Assembly (NCBI GenBank): GCA_001839685.1
Contig: MLAK01001093.1
Coordinates: forward strand, 1 to 64,000
Source of the DNA: Tritrichomonas foetus
Taxonomy: Eukaryota > Parabasalia > Tritrichomonadida > Tritrichomonadidae
DNA length: 64,000 bases
Reading direction: 5' to 3'
Part shown: positions 1 to 10,400 of the stretch, in pieces
How positions within the stretch are numbered: position 1 is the first letter of the stretch
Layout: every line of letters begins with the position of its first letter
Program-made: the position numbers and the translations under genes
The notes under the pieces: generated by a model
Database searches by the model: none
Told to the model about the DNA's origin: nothing
What the model saw: the letters and a program-made list of their open reading frames with translations, nothing else

Positions 1-234
1 AGCTGCAACTTATCACAACTTATAGGTCTACTTTTTCTTCACATCATATTAGAGCAATTATCAACCCAATTTTTTTGAGAGAAGCATTCTCAAAGAATCA
101 GTAACGTGTTCATGTATAAATTTAAAAAGTTTCCATTTTTAAATAGTTTATTTTTTTTCATTTCAACAAATTCTTTGTTGAAATTCTGAATAATTCTTTA
201 TCAGATTCATCAAAATTATCAGAAATAGTTTTTG
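1..234. other. Upstream region of the CAP-domain gene
   Basis: No gene is visible. The stretch is A+T rich and contains an 11-bp perfect hairpin at 160-184 about 50 bases before the first ATG. Any gene extending in from outside the window on the left is not recognisable. Confidence 0.5.
160..184. repeat. Perfect 11-bp inverted repeat, 3-nt loop
   Basis: ATTTCAACAAA and TTTGTTGAAAT flank a TTC loop. It lies 50 bases upstream of the ATG at 235. Trichomonad 5' leaders are normally very short, so it is more likely a DNA-level element (protein binding) than an mRNA hairpin, but it could also be chance in A+T-rich DNA. Confidence 0.5.
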
Positions 235-1578
235 ATGTCGAAAGAGTCTCTTCGAGCATCATCGCTCCCAGAGAAAGTTCTCAGACGCGTTTACGATCTA
301 ATTAACGAAGTACGAAAAGAATATGAACTTCACATGCTCACATTTAGCAAAGAATTATCTTTTCTTGCCGGCGAGCATGCTTGCCAGATGTCGACTAACA
401 AAGTTCCATACGGACACGACGGATTTTATGAAAGAGAATCCCAGGCACCGCTAGCCACAGCTTTCAGTGAAAATATTGCAGTCGTTGTAAATTCTGAAGA
501 TCCAGGCCAAGACATCGTTGTAACTTGGCTCAAAAAGTCAAAACCATTTTCCAGAATTTTAGCCGGCTTCACCCACACCGGAATTGGGGTTGCAGAAAGC
601 AAAGATGGATTATTTTATTGCTGTCAAATTTTGGCCACATACAAAGTTCGATTGTCATATAAGGATCAATTTCTTTTAATGAGCCGATATGTTAATCGAG
701 TTCGTTCAATTAATAATTTAACACCACTTTCAATTTCTTTAAGTGGAGCCGCCATAATTACATACAAATGTAAAGTCGAACCATCATTTTTATCGCATTT
801 AACAAATTCAATTTGCAATAGTTTCTTTTATAAATGTAGTTCAGCAGAATTCATAAGTGAAACAATTTCAAACAGTTCTTCACTCATACAAGCATTTATA
901 GAAAAAATTCAAGGAAATGAAGATTATCTAAATTTAATCAAAAAGGAAAAATTTTCAGAATTTATCTTCGCCAAACACCAGGTTTCCGAAAATGAAATAA
1001 TTTGTATAGCAATTTTTGGCACCCCTTTGCATTCTTCAAAGATCATACCAAAGATTCATTTCAACTATCCATCAGCTTATTTGTGTTTACAGATTGTCAA
1101 TGATTATCGAATTGTTCATTCTTTGGTTCCATTTGAATTATCTCATCAATGGTGTAAAGCAGCGGACAAACATTCAGAAAAAATGATGTCATCAAAAGGT
1201 GAAATTGAAATCAGATCAATTTCAAAAAAACTTCTTCAAAAATTACCTGAAGATAATGTTCACTGCGCTGCGTGTGTAATTCCAAATTCAGTGGACCCTT
1301 TAAAAGAGTTGCTTTTGATGTGGATATCAAATCCTAAAACAAAGGCAAGACTCTTATCAGAAGCGAAACATTTTGGATTCGCCATGTCGATTTTGAATGA
1401 CAAATTTTGTTACGTAACACGGATCATTGGTACCAAGAAAACAAAGGTTTTCCAAGGAAGTAAAGCTATTCGATCTGATCCAAATTACATTCAATACATG
1501 ACTCTTACTTCAGAAGAGGCTGAAAGTCCAGATAATGCAACAGTTGATGCTCAGCTCTCTTTCCGCCTGACTGGATAA
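235..1578 (+). CDS. Double CAP-domain (SCP/YkwD-like) protein, no signal peptide
   Basis: This 447-residue protein has two CAP-superfamily regions (cysteine-rich secretory/pathogenesis-related fold). The first (about residues 15-135) shows the conserved order LAGEHACQM (44-52), GHDGF (60-64, His61), ENIAV (79-83) and TGIGVA before a hydrophobic strand. H48 and H61 fit the usual cavity positions, but the third conserved block, normally GHR, reads KPF. The second copy (about 295-425) keeps the helix and terminal strand pattern but lacks the ENI motif and looks degenerate. There is no N-terminal hydrophobic segment, so the protein is probably cytosolic, or secreted unconventionally, which is unusual for CAP proteins. 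I start at the ATG at 235. CAP domains usually bind lipids or act as protein-interaction modules; the precise role here is unknown. Confidence 0.72.
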   Translation: MSKESLRASSLPEKVLRRVYDLINEVRKEYELHMLTFSKELSFLAGEHACQMSTNKVPYGHDGFYERESQAPLATAFSENIAVVVNSEDPGQDIVVTWLKKSKPFSRILAGFTHTGIGVAESKDGLFYCCQILATYKVRLSYKDQFLLMSRYVNRVRSINNLTPLSISLSGAAIITYKCKVEPSFLSHLTNSICNSFFYKCSSAEFISETISNSSSLIQAFIEKIQGNEDYLNLIKKEKFSEFIFAKHQVSENEIICIAIFGTPLHSSKIIPKIHFNYPSAYLCLQIVNDYRIVHSLVPFELSHQWCKAADKHSEKMMSSKGEIEIRSISKKLLQKLPEDNVHCAACVIPNSVDPLKELLLMWISNPKTKARLLSEAKHFGFAMSILNDKFCYVTRIIGTKKTKVFQGSKAIRSDPNYIQYMTLTSEEAESPDNATVDAQLSFRLTG

Positions 1579-2618
1579 CACTCAATCCTGCAAGTCATCA
1601 TTCAAACGGCTTTTAGAATAATGAATGGAGAAGTGGCTAGATTAAGTTTGATTCCATCGATTCATTTTTTATTTCACGACATTTTTCATTGTTTATTGTT
1701 ATTGTATATAGTAAATTAGTATATAATCGAATATCTAGTTGATAGTGATATTTTTATTTATCAAGCGGCAGATAAATCTTCTAGTGAAGAATTGAGAGAA
1801 ATTGAATTGAATTCTAAATATGACAATGTCATATTTGATTTTTCCATTTTTTTGAATTCATGTTTGGCTGACAGATTTGACTTTGATCATCATTTGTTTA
1901 ATTGTTTTGGATGAGATTCCTGATATTGATGAATCATATGTCAAGCAATTATGCATAATGATGAACTTCATCCCGAATGACTTTATTGATACAAATTAGT
2001 AGCCCCAATATCAAACTTATATTCAACAATAATTTCAAATTGATCTGTTCATAGTTATCAAGAAGAGTTATTAAGTACGACCATGTTACAGACTAGTTTT
2101 ATTCCTTTAATATTAGAGATGAAGCGATCAAATAATTTGATAAAAAACTTCCCTTTGTTTGTCACAAAATCGGAATTTTGATTTTCTTGAGGAACTGCTT
2201 TCTTAACAAAGCAAAAAATGCATTTTATCAATAACATAGAGTCGATGCACATGATTTATATGAACACGCTTGTGATTTTTTGAGTTTGTTGAATACTAAA
2301 ATTACGCATTTTTCTCGAAAAAAACATTTCAAACAGCAATATTCAACATGGTTGTTGCAAAGAATTTATGTACAGATTCAACATCAATCTTTTTTAATTC
2401 AACTCTTTTTTTCGAAACGATTCACTCCAAATTCATGGAAAATTTTTAGAATATTACTAAATATTTGCCTAAAGTTTCAATAACACATATTGAAAGAATC
2501 TCAAATTAATTGGCCCAGAGAATCAATCAATTTTTTCGAAAACAGAAATTTCATTCTTTTTTTCAGACTTGTCCAAAAGGTTGAATGAAAGCATTTTTTT
2601 TTCGTTTTCATCCAATAA

Positions 2619-2849
2619 ATAATTGTTCGAGATGACATTTCTATCATCAGCGATCCTTCTCAAATCACCAAAAAGGGATCTGTGTTCTTTCACATTTTTG
2701 TTATTAAGAATCTAAAGACTTTAATCATAGTCCAGCATTCTCATCAGACAGGAAATAATGTGAAGACTCCTATAAATTCTATCTTTAAAATCGATTTAAA
2801 TGCAAAAACGACAGAAATCAGTGAAGTCAATCAATTCAGGCCAATATAA
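2619..2849 (+). pseudogene. Unidentified coding relic (76 open codons, no ATG)
   Basis: The frame is bounded by TAA at 2616-2618 and TAA at 2847-2849. The translation has a protein-like composition (for example SDPSQITKKGSVFFHIF and later NSIFKIDLNAKTTEISEV), with mixed polar and hydrophobic residues rather than the K/N/I/F bias of random A+T-rich DNA. I do not recognise a family. It has no start codon and no open continuation on either side, so it is most simply a fragment of a decayed gene. Confidence 0.3.
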
Positions 2850-4214
2850 CGATCTTTCGTGGAATAATGAATAGCTTCAATGATTTAAGTTGATGAAAAT
2901 ATACATATAAAATGATTTATCTCGATAAAAACTCAACATTTCTATCCCTTTTCAAAAATCATTCCTTGATCGGATTTATTGGGAATTCAAAACATACTCA
3001 CTTTTATCCATCAAAATCAATAAGTGCCAATATCATCATTTATCGAATAATATGAATCATAATTGATGAGATAAATCCAATTTATTCTAATGTTGAATGG
3101 GCAAATCGGTTACTTTCAAAATATTGAAAGAAACCGCTCTACTTTTTTCGCCAACATCGATTTTTCTCCAAAAAAATAAATTACATAGCTAGACATAAAT
3201 ATCTCTTTCAAAAAAGAAGTTGTTTATATCTGGCCTTGTCAAAACTGCTATCTCTATCTCAAAATGAGTTTCTCAATTTCCCAAAATTTTCAAACCGTTT
3301 ATCTTTTCAGAAATCCATTCAAAATCTCAAAATTTTATAATTTTCATATCATCTCACCTCATCTTTTCTATTACTAATATTGGGCTTTTCGCAAATGATT
3401 ATTTTTCAGTAAAATGTGCGTAATTCACCTTGTCTACAAATAATGGACAACTTTGAATAATATTCGAATTATTCTTGCATAAAGTGTAATCAATGAAAAT
3501 TCCTTAGGATGAACCCTCTTGAGATTTGATTGAATAGGTATAGTGGGTAAAGCTGTAAAGCTTTTATTAATTTAGTTTTGAATCTCTTTTTCACTCTCTC
3601 AAAATATGCATTATCCTTTGAAATCGATCTTTTTCAGTGGTATAGTTTTAAAATATATTGCTAATCTTGGAATAATCTGATTTGAATTTTATATGTGAAA
3701 TGATATCATTTCAAAATTTTATCTTTTTTTCTCCACAATTGATGGATATATCTATAGTCTGAATGTTATAGGCGTTATGCATTTAAAATCCAAAATTTTC
3801 ATTTTTTGAAGGAAAAAATCAATCCAACCAGAATATTTAAGATAGACACATTCAAAAAACGGAAGTTTCAAAATTGTTTGTTTCTATATTTGGTTGTTTT
3901 TGAAGATATGAGACAGTTATAATTGACTGAAACTATTTGATATCGATTTTCATCCGAAAGAGGATAATCACATTGGATAAATTTGAACAATGTCGAATTC
4001 AATTTGGCACATTTTAAGCTTCATTAAAAGAACCTTGAATTGCAATTTTTACGGAATAACAGCCTTAGTGTCCATAGATATTTAACATAAAACATAAACT
4101 CAATTTCAAAAGAATTTTTCTAAGTTCAGAAAAATTGAGTTATTATGTGAAAATTGAACTAAAATTTTTAGATGCAGAACTCTCAAATATTGTATGTATC
4201 ATTTCACCATCACA

Positions 4215-4224
4215 TCATTTTTTA
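4215..4224 (+). promoter_or_regulatory. Initiator-like element (TCATTTTTTA) of the Myb gene
   Basis: The site matches the trichomonad Inr consensus TCA(+1)YW and directly abuts the ATG at 4225, implying an 8-nt leader. Very short leaders are typical of this group. The site also supports the choice of this ATG over upstream in-frame codons. Confidence 0.5.
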
Positions 4225-5004
4225 ATGAGCTTCGACGATTCTGAGGTTTTTGATGTTGAAATGCCAAAAAAAGTAATCAAAAGGGAAAAATTTACCCCTT
4301 CAGAAGATCAACAAATCTTGAAACTTGTTGAAAAATACGGACAAGATTGGGACAAAATAGTAGAAGAATTTGGATCACAAAGATCTAAACGCCAATTACG
4401 CGAACGATGGCAAAACTATTTAAATCCAGAATGCGACTCATCCTACACAAAAGAGGAGGACGAGTTACTCATGAGATTGGTTGAAGAGCTTGGACAAAAG
4501 TGGTCAAAAATTGCATCAATGCTTGGCAACAAGTCAGGAATATCGTGTAGAAACAGACATCGCGTTCTTATTAAAATGCAAAAAAGATTTTTCCCACCAC
4601 GACCATCAAGCGCAAGACCGATGATTAAGAAAAAGCTGTTTCCAATTCCAATAGCTCGGCCATTGTCACCACCTTCTTCACAATCAGAGTCACCTCTATC
4701 TTCACAAGAAGAACCACTATTTTTCGAATCTCTGAATAATTCGATTGAAAACTATTCAGCTTCAAGCAATCATAGTGCTGAAGGATGCAATAATAGTGCA
4801 GAGGGATGCAATAATAGTGCAGAGGGATGCAATAATAGTGATTCTAATGCAGATGGAAAAGAAAATGAACACGACTTTTATAATTCATCAGACTTTGAAT
4901 ATGATTCTCCCAAAATTGAAGCAAATTGGGAAACCTGTGGAATGTTTGTTAATGAATATGATGATGAAGATGAGTTCTTCATTGATCCAGAATACTTATG
5001 TTAA
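4225..5004 (+). CDS. R2R3-type Myb DNA-binding protein
   Basis: Two tandem SANT/Myb repeats occupy about residues 22-122. The first carries PSEDQQIL...YGQDWDKI...RQLRERWQNYL and the second TKEEDELL...LGQKWSKIA...CRNRHRVL, with the spaced Trp core expected of a c-Myb-like fold. After a basic linker the C-terminal half is Ser/Asn/Glu-rich and acidic, as in many transcriptional regulators, and includes three perfect copies of SAEGCNN. Trichomonads have an expanded Myb family, some of which bind core-promoter or iron-response elements; which site this one binds cannot be read from the sequence. The frame is open for 30 codons upstream without another ATG, so I start at 4225, right after an Inr-like site. 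The 259-residue length is typical of the family. Confidence 0.88.
   Translation: MSFDDSEVFDVEMPKKVIKREKFTPSEDQQILKLVEKYGQDWDKIVEEFGSQRSKRQLRERWQNYLNPECDSSYTKEEDELLMRLVEELGQKWSKIASMLGNKSGISCRNRHRVLIKMQKRFFPPRPSSARPMIKKKLFPIPIARPLSPPSSQSESPLSSQEEPLFFESLNNSIENYSASSNHSAEGCNNSAEGCNNSAEGCNNSDSNADGKENEHDFYNSSDFEYDSPKIEANWETCGMFVNEYDDEDEFFIDPEYLC
4774..4836 (+). repeat. In-frame 21-bp tandem repeat, 3 copies, in the Myb gene
   Basis: Three consecutive 21-bp units each encode SAEGCNN. They differ by only one or two bases, and the length preserves the frame. Recent slippage or unequal exchange in a disordered region explains it; copy number may vary between strains. Confidence 0.85.
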
Positions 5005-5327
5005 TTATATATATAAAACTAAAACTCATAAGAAATTCATACTTGTTTCACTGAATTTCATTTTCATGTACGTTTAAATAATTTTCAGAATCAATGATTT
5101 GAATCATTGCCACATCACATCATTTCACAAAAACTTGCTTTGCCACATCAATTTCCAGATCGAAATTCTTAAAAAGATAACATTCAATTTCCATGTTTTT
5201 GAAGTGCTAAATAGCCACGATATAATGCCTAATTCAGAGGAGATTTATTATATTTAGGCTAAATACTTATTTACAAGGTCAATTACCTCCATCAATTTAT
5301 TCACAAAATTTTTATAAATAAAAATTT

Positions 5328-5334
5328 ACGTTAA
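5328..5334 (+). promoter_or_regulatory. ACGTTAA promoter-proximal motif
   Basis: ACGTTAA lies 8 bases before the ATG at 5343. The same or a one- or two-base variant ((A/C)CGTTWA, same orientation as the gene) is found just upstream of five other genes here. It may be a core-promoter motif; this is inference from recurrence only. Confidence 0.35.
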
Positions 5335-5342
5335 AAAATCAG

Positions 5343-6527
5343 ATGACGTCAACGGCAACTATCTACCGCGTCACAGAGAAAGATTGGGTCCCAGGACCTG
5401 ATAAATACCAGGTTCCCTCTGATTTTGGGAACAATGCGCGCAAATATACCATCGGGCACAGATACGGTTCCAAATCATCACGCGGGCCTGGCTATGAAAA
5501 CCTTCCAACAACAATTGGAACAGGCCATAAATATTCGCTTTCATCACGTCACCAGCAAGGCAAGCAATTCATTACACCTGCACCAGATTATCATCCACCT
5601 CCAATCGGTGTCGGCGCTCCGGCAAGTTCTTTCCACCAGAGGCTCACCCCACGAGAGAGAGGTGGAACTCCCGGACCAAACTACGCCCCAACTTTTTCAG
5701 GCGGTAAACAATGGACAATGAAAGCAAGAAGATTTATCGACGAGGAGAAACCATGCAGTCCAGGTCCAGGTAAATATGGCCCTCAGTACGAAAACGTTTT
5801 ACCCGCGCCACGAAAGATTCAAATCGGAAACGTTATAAATAGAAAAGTTGAAAATAACAATCCAGGACCAGGCCAGTATCCAATCGATCGATCTCTCATC
5901 AACCAACCGGCATCTTTTCACCAGCGAATTGACCAGAAGAAGCAAGACTGGGTTCCAGGTCCGGCCAAATATGAGCCTGAGAAACATTATCCAAAAGAAG
6001 GACCACAGTACAGCCTCAGGTCACGTATCGATACACCAAAGGATGTAATTCGCGCTCCATACCAAGCGTTAAAGTCAACCGTTGGTGATGGTCTCAAATA
6101 TTCTCTATCGTATCGACCAAAAGATCTCGCAAAACCTGTAACACCTGGACCAGCATACGTCCCGCCACCTTTCGGCTCCGATGCCACAAAGTGCTCACTC
6201 ACATCAAGAAGAGACACAAAGAAACCAGCACCAGGGCCAGGACCAGGCGCCTATGATGTGAATCAGCCAAATTCAGGAAGAAAATGGTCAATGAAAGGCA
6301 GAAACTTCTTGCCTGACAGGAAAGATGCTGGACCAGGAGTAGGAAAATATAATCCCGATTATGATAAAGTTTTACCATCTCCAAGAAGAAACCAAATCCT
6401 CGAACGGCCTAAAGAAAGAAATACAGTATCAGGACCAGGGTATTATGATCTTGGATCGACTTTCTCACCACCAAAGATTACAATTGGACAGAAGGAGAAA
6501 CTCGCTGTAAGGCCTGGCGTTGGATAA
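5343..6527 (+). CDS. Sperm-tail PG-rich repeat (SHIPPO/ODF3-like) protein
   Basis: The 394-residue protein is built from about eleven PG-rich repeats, each with a PGP-x-x-Y core: VPGPDKY, APDYHPP, TPGPNYAP, SPGPGKYGP, NPGPGQYP, VPGPAKYEP, TPGPAYVPP, PGPGAYDV, GPGVGKYNP and SGPGYYDL are readable in order. Proteins of this family (STPG/ODF3) associate with axonemal or cortical microtubules, often on their luminal side, and occur widely in flagellated protists. The repeats alternate with short basic segments such as MKARRF and MKGRNF, probably the microtubule-contacting parts. There are no membrane or enzymatic domains. It probably serves the flagella, recurrent flagellum or the axostyle-pelta microtubules of a trichomonad. 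The start at 5343 gives the first ATG of the frame. Confidence 0.88.
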   Translation: MTSTATIYRVTEKDWVPGPDKYQVPSDFGNNARKYTIGHRYGSKSSRGPGYENLPTTIGTGHKYSLSSRHQQGKQFITPAPDYHPPPIGVGAPASSFHQRLTPRERGGTPGPNYAPTFSGGKQWTMKARRFIDEEKPCSPGPGKYGPQYENVLPAPRKIQIGNVINRKVENNNPGPGQYPIDRSLINQPASFHQRIDQKKQDWVPGPAKYEPEKHYPKEGPQYSLRSRIDTPKDVIRAPYQALKSTVGDGLKYSLSYRPKDLAKPVTPGPAYVPPPFGSDATKCSLTSRRDTKKPAPGPGPGAYDVNQPNSGRKWSMKGRNFLPDRKDAGPGVGKYNPDYDKVLPSPRRNQILERPKERNTVSGPGYYDLGSTFSPPKITIGQKEKLAVRPGVG

Positions 6528-7442
6528 CTCATGCGTGTAATCGTGAGTTCAACACGAAGGATTTGGTTATTTTTTCACCTTGACATTTTATTGTATGATT
6601 TTTATTTTTATTTATTTAACTAAAATACGAAAATTATAAACAAATAATTCAATGTTTTTAAAACATTGTTTTACAAGCTACTATGATATTGTACTATTGA
6701 CGACAGAAGAATCATTTTCTTTCTTCAATTTCGAAATCACTCAGCAGCGAAATTTGACGTGAAAGATGAGTATTATAAATGATTCTTTTTACGATGTAAC
6801 TATAATAGTCATGTTGACAATCTCCTTAGTATCAACAATATAATAATCTGACAATACCATAAAATAAATATATTTTTCTTTTTTGATAAGTTCTAGAAAC
6901 CATCTTTATAACTTTGTGATACTTGCAAATACACTTCATAGATTACGAGTTCCACATTATTGATTCAATTCAATATATCGATAAATTTATTTATTCTTTG
7001 ATGAATGGACGAAATCATTTCCAAAAAGCTTTATTTCTCACATGCAAAACTGATTTTGTTCAAAAAATAAATAATTTGATGAAGAAATCACAATGTGAAT
7101 TATTTTATTAAACATGCAAAGAATGATTATTTATTACATGAATGAATATGAAGAATTCGTTTTTTATTTGGCAATCTAATAATATATAGAATGCGATCAT
7201 CAAGATTTATTATTATGACAGAAAAATCTAAAAAATGAGAGGATTTTTATAGTCTGCCAAAAAAAAATATATCACAAATCATTCCTTTGAAAAAAATAAA
7301 TATTCAATTTGAATTTCAAAATTTCACTGTTCTTTCAAAGAATTATATACTTTACAATACTCAAATTTTTGGTGATCCAAGATTTGAAACCAAAATTAAA
7401 ATGTCAACTCATATTTTTTTCATATAATTGTTTCATTGATTT
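6528..7442. other. Intergenic, about 0.9 kb, nothing recognised
   Basis: A+T-rich spacer before the giant gene. A 62-codon frame near 6923-7111 lacks recognisable motifs and has low-complexity composition, so I do not call it. The promoter of the following gene is expected in the last few dozen bases. Confidence 0.5.
7433..7437 (+). promoter_or_regulatory. Initiator-like TCATT before the giant gene
   Basis: TCATT matches TCA(+1)YW and sits 5 bases before the ATG at 7443, implying a leader of about 8 nt, in line with trichomonad genes. Confidence 0.4.
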
Positions 7443-10400
7443 ATGTTCATCGATACTTCCAAATCAGAAGAACGAATAAACAAAATTATTAATGCAATTC
7501 AATCAGGAATCCCAGTTCTCTTAGAAGGACCAACTGGTACCGCAAAAACACGAAGTGCCAAGAAAGCATGTGAAAGATTAAAACAAAAAGAAATTACAAT
7601 TAATTTTAGTTCACAAACCACAATTGAAGATTTACTTGGGCGAATGGCAAGAAATCCAAATAAATTTGGCGGCTTTGATTATAAAAAGGGGCCATATGCA
7701 AAAGCATTTGAAAGAGGCTATTGTTTGATTTTAGATGAAATTAATTTAGCACATGAAACCGTTTTACAATCTATTGAAGCATCACTTGATTCAGGTTATT
7801 TATCATTTGATGTTCCAGGCGTTGGAACAAAGCATATCAAGATGAATCCATCCTTTCATGTGATAGCAACCCAAAATCCACTCACTGGACGATTTGCACA
7901 AAAAAGGCAATACTTATCAACCAAGTTTCTCTCTCGTTTCCAAATAATTAGTTTTTCAAATATTGATAAAGGTGAATTGTATGAAATTGCACTTGGTTTA
8001 TCCAATAATCGTATTGATCAAAATTTGATTAGAAAACTTGTTGATTTTCATTTTGATTGGCAAAAGAAAGAGCTTAAAGAAAATCAAATTCATGTTTTTA
8101 CAATTAGAGAAATTGCTGCAACAATAAAATCAATATTGAATAGAGTTAATCCATATGAAGCAATAATGCTACATTATGGTCTTCGTTATAATCAAAAAAA
8201 ATGCAGTGAAGTTATGAAAAAAATTGAAAGTTTAGGTATACCGAAATTTGAAGGAGAATCAATAAGTGAAGTACTTAAAAGATATCCTAATATTTATCCT
8301 AATCCAACAATAGATAAAGTTGTTCGAATGTCAAATGTATTATTGAATGAATTTCACCCAATTTTATTAGTTGGCCCTGATGGATGCGGAAAAACATACA
8401 TTGCTCGATTACTTGGTTCAATTTTTGGTGAAAATAATACCAATCTTTTTATTTGTAATCAAGAAATGACAATTTCTGATATAATTGGACGTTATATGCC
8501 AATAAAAAATGATAAATTTAGTTTTGAAAGTGATTCGGACACGCCTATTCGATGGATAAATGGACCAGTTATCAAAGCAATTGAAAATGGAGATGTTTTT
8601 ATTTTCGATCAAATTGATACAGCACCATCAACAATTTTGGAAAGATTGAATTCTTTATATGATGGACTAGGAACCGATGATTTTTCATTCATCATCCATG
8701 AAAATCCAGAAAAAGGAAAAGTTAAAGTCCATCCGAACTTTAGAATTATAGCAACTGCTAGTGAAAAAGGATTAAACAATCTTTCTCCTGCATTTTTAAA
8801 CAGATTTTCAATTGTTTATGTAAATGATCAATTAGATGGTATTTCATTCAAAGAAATAGCTAATTTATGCCAAATAATTTCAAAGAATTTCAGTGAAATT
8901 AAATCTATTATTAACATTTTATATAAATCTCTTCAGGACATGACAATGGCAAGGGTTGTAAAAATTATTCGGGGCTTTTTATGTTTAAAAAATCAGTTTC
9001 CGAAAGCCAATCAATCTGATATCATTACATTTATGTATAAAATGACTGATTTAAAAAGTAATTCTCAGAATACAAATGAAATGATGTCTGAAAGTTTAGC
9101 TCAAGAAATAATAAAAGTGTTCAATAATGAAAATACGGACAAAAGAATTGATTCCTTCTTTTTCAAACAAGCTTCATCAACAAGAAAAGTAATGGCAATT
9201 TTAACAGCGTGCTCATTATGTGGACAACATGTAATTTTAATAGGAAAAACCGGTTTAGGAAAAACCGCAGCAGCGATGGCATTTTCTCGAATGTCACCAT
9301 TTTCATCAGGCGGCGAAGTTATTTCATTTAATGGTGAAACACAGCTTGATGAACTTTTTGGTTTCTTTACAATTGATAATGGAAGTTTTTCTTTACAAAG
9401 TGGCCCTTTAAGTGCTTCAATGGAGAATGGACAAGTTTTCATTGCTGATGAATTGAATCTTGCCGAGCCACAAATTATTCAAAGCTTGAATGTTGCAATT
9501 GAACCAAACCGAGGGGAATCAATTATTGTTCCTGTTATTGGGTCAAATATAGAAGTAAATAATGGTTTCTTCTTCATTGGCTGCCAAAATGATATCTCAA
9601 TGTATGGCAGAAAGCCATTACCAGAATCCTTTAAAAAGAAAATACTTTGTATAGAATATCCTGATCCTTCTCATCATGATTTATTAAATTTGGTTTCCGA
9701 AATTTCAAAAGAATTCGGCATATCAAATTCAGATGCTGAAGCAACAACTCTTTTGGTTGAACGAATAAAGAACCATCCATCTTTTAAAGGAAAACCATGG
9801 TCTCTCCGAGAAGTGAGAAAACTATTTCGTCGAGTTGAAAATTCCAATAAGCAAACAGGATTAATGAATGGTCTTACAATTTATCACCATGCTGCATTTC
9901 TCATCAGATCCAAGTTTAGACAAATAGAAAATATTTCCTCAGAAATTGTTGATATGATAGGTAGTTGCTTTAAATTGATTGATATTAAAAAGAAAAAATT
10001 ATTAATGGATATTTCAGCAGATGTAACAATTGATTTGTCCAATGAAGATAAAATCATCCTTCATAAAGGAAGTACCGCAATTACTTCTTATCAAAGTATT
10101 TTACGAACAATTCCTCAAGAATTACAGTCATTTTGGCAAGTCCTTTATGAAGCTTTTATAACTCATCATTCTGAACCACTTCTTCTTGTTGGACCATCCG
10201 GCTTCAAAACTTTTATTGCGGGAATTATTTCACCAATGTCACCTGTTGTTTATTTACATAATGATTCAACAACCTCTTCATTAATTGGACAAATCGCATT
10301 ACTTGACAAATATCAAGCGAAAAATGAATTATTAGAAATTATTCATGGTTTTATATCAAGAGAAGAAAATCCTTTACTAGAAAATCAATATCGTAATATT

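Larger units (their letters stand above)
1579..4224. other. Gene-free 2.6 kb with scattered decayed coding DNA
   Basis: No intact gene is visible. Protein-like open stretches without a start codon occur around 1910-1999 and 2619-2849, and short frames with frequent stops around 2050-2490 have believable amino-acid composition. Together they suggest one or more old pseudogenes too degraded to name. The stretch from about 2900 to 4210 shows nothing I can support. Confidence 0.4.

Noticed and set aside
2058..2483. Two short opposing open frames of about 65 codons
   Set aside because: Low-complexity composition, no motif and no promoter; at most decayed DNA.
6923..7111. Possible 62-residue protein before the giant gene
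   Set aside because: No recognisable sequence, random-like A+T composition, starts without a motif nearby.
9101..9442. 113-codon minus-strand frame inside the giant gene
   Set aside because: Antisense shadow of a AAA module; its codons mirror conserved residues of the plus strand.
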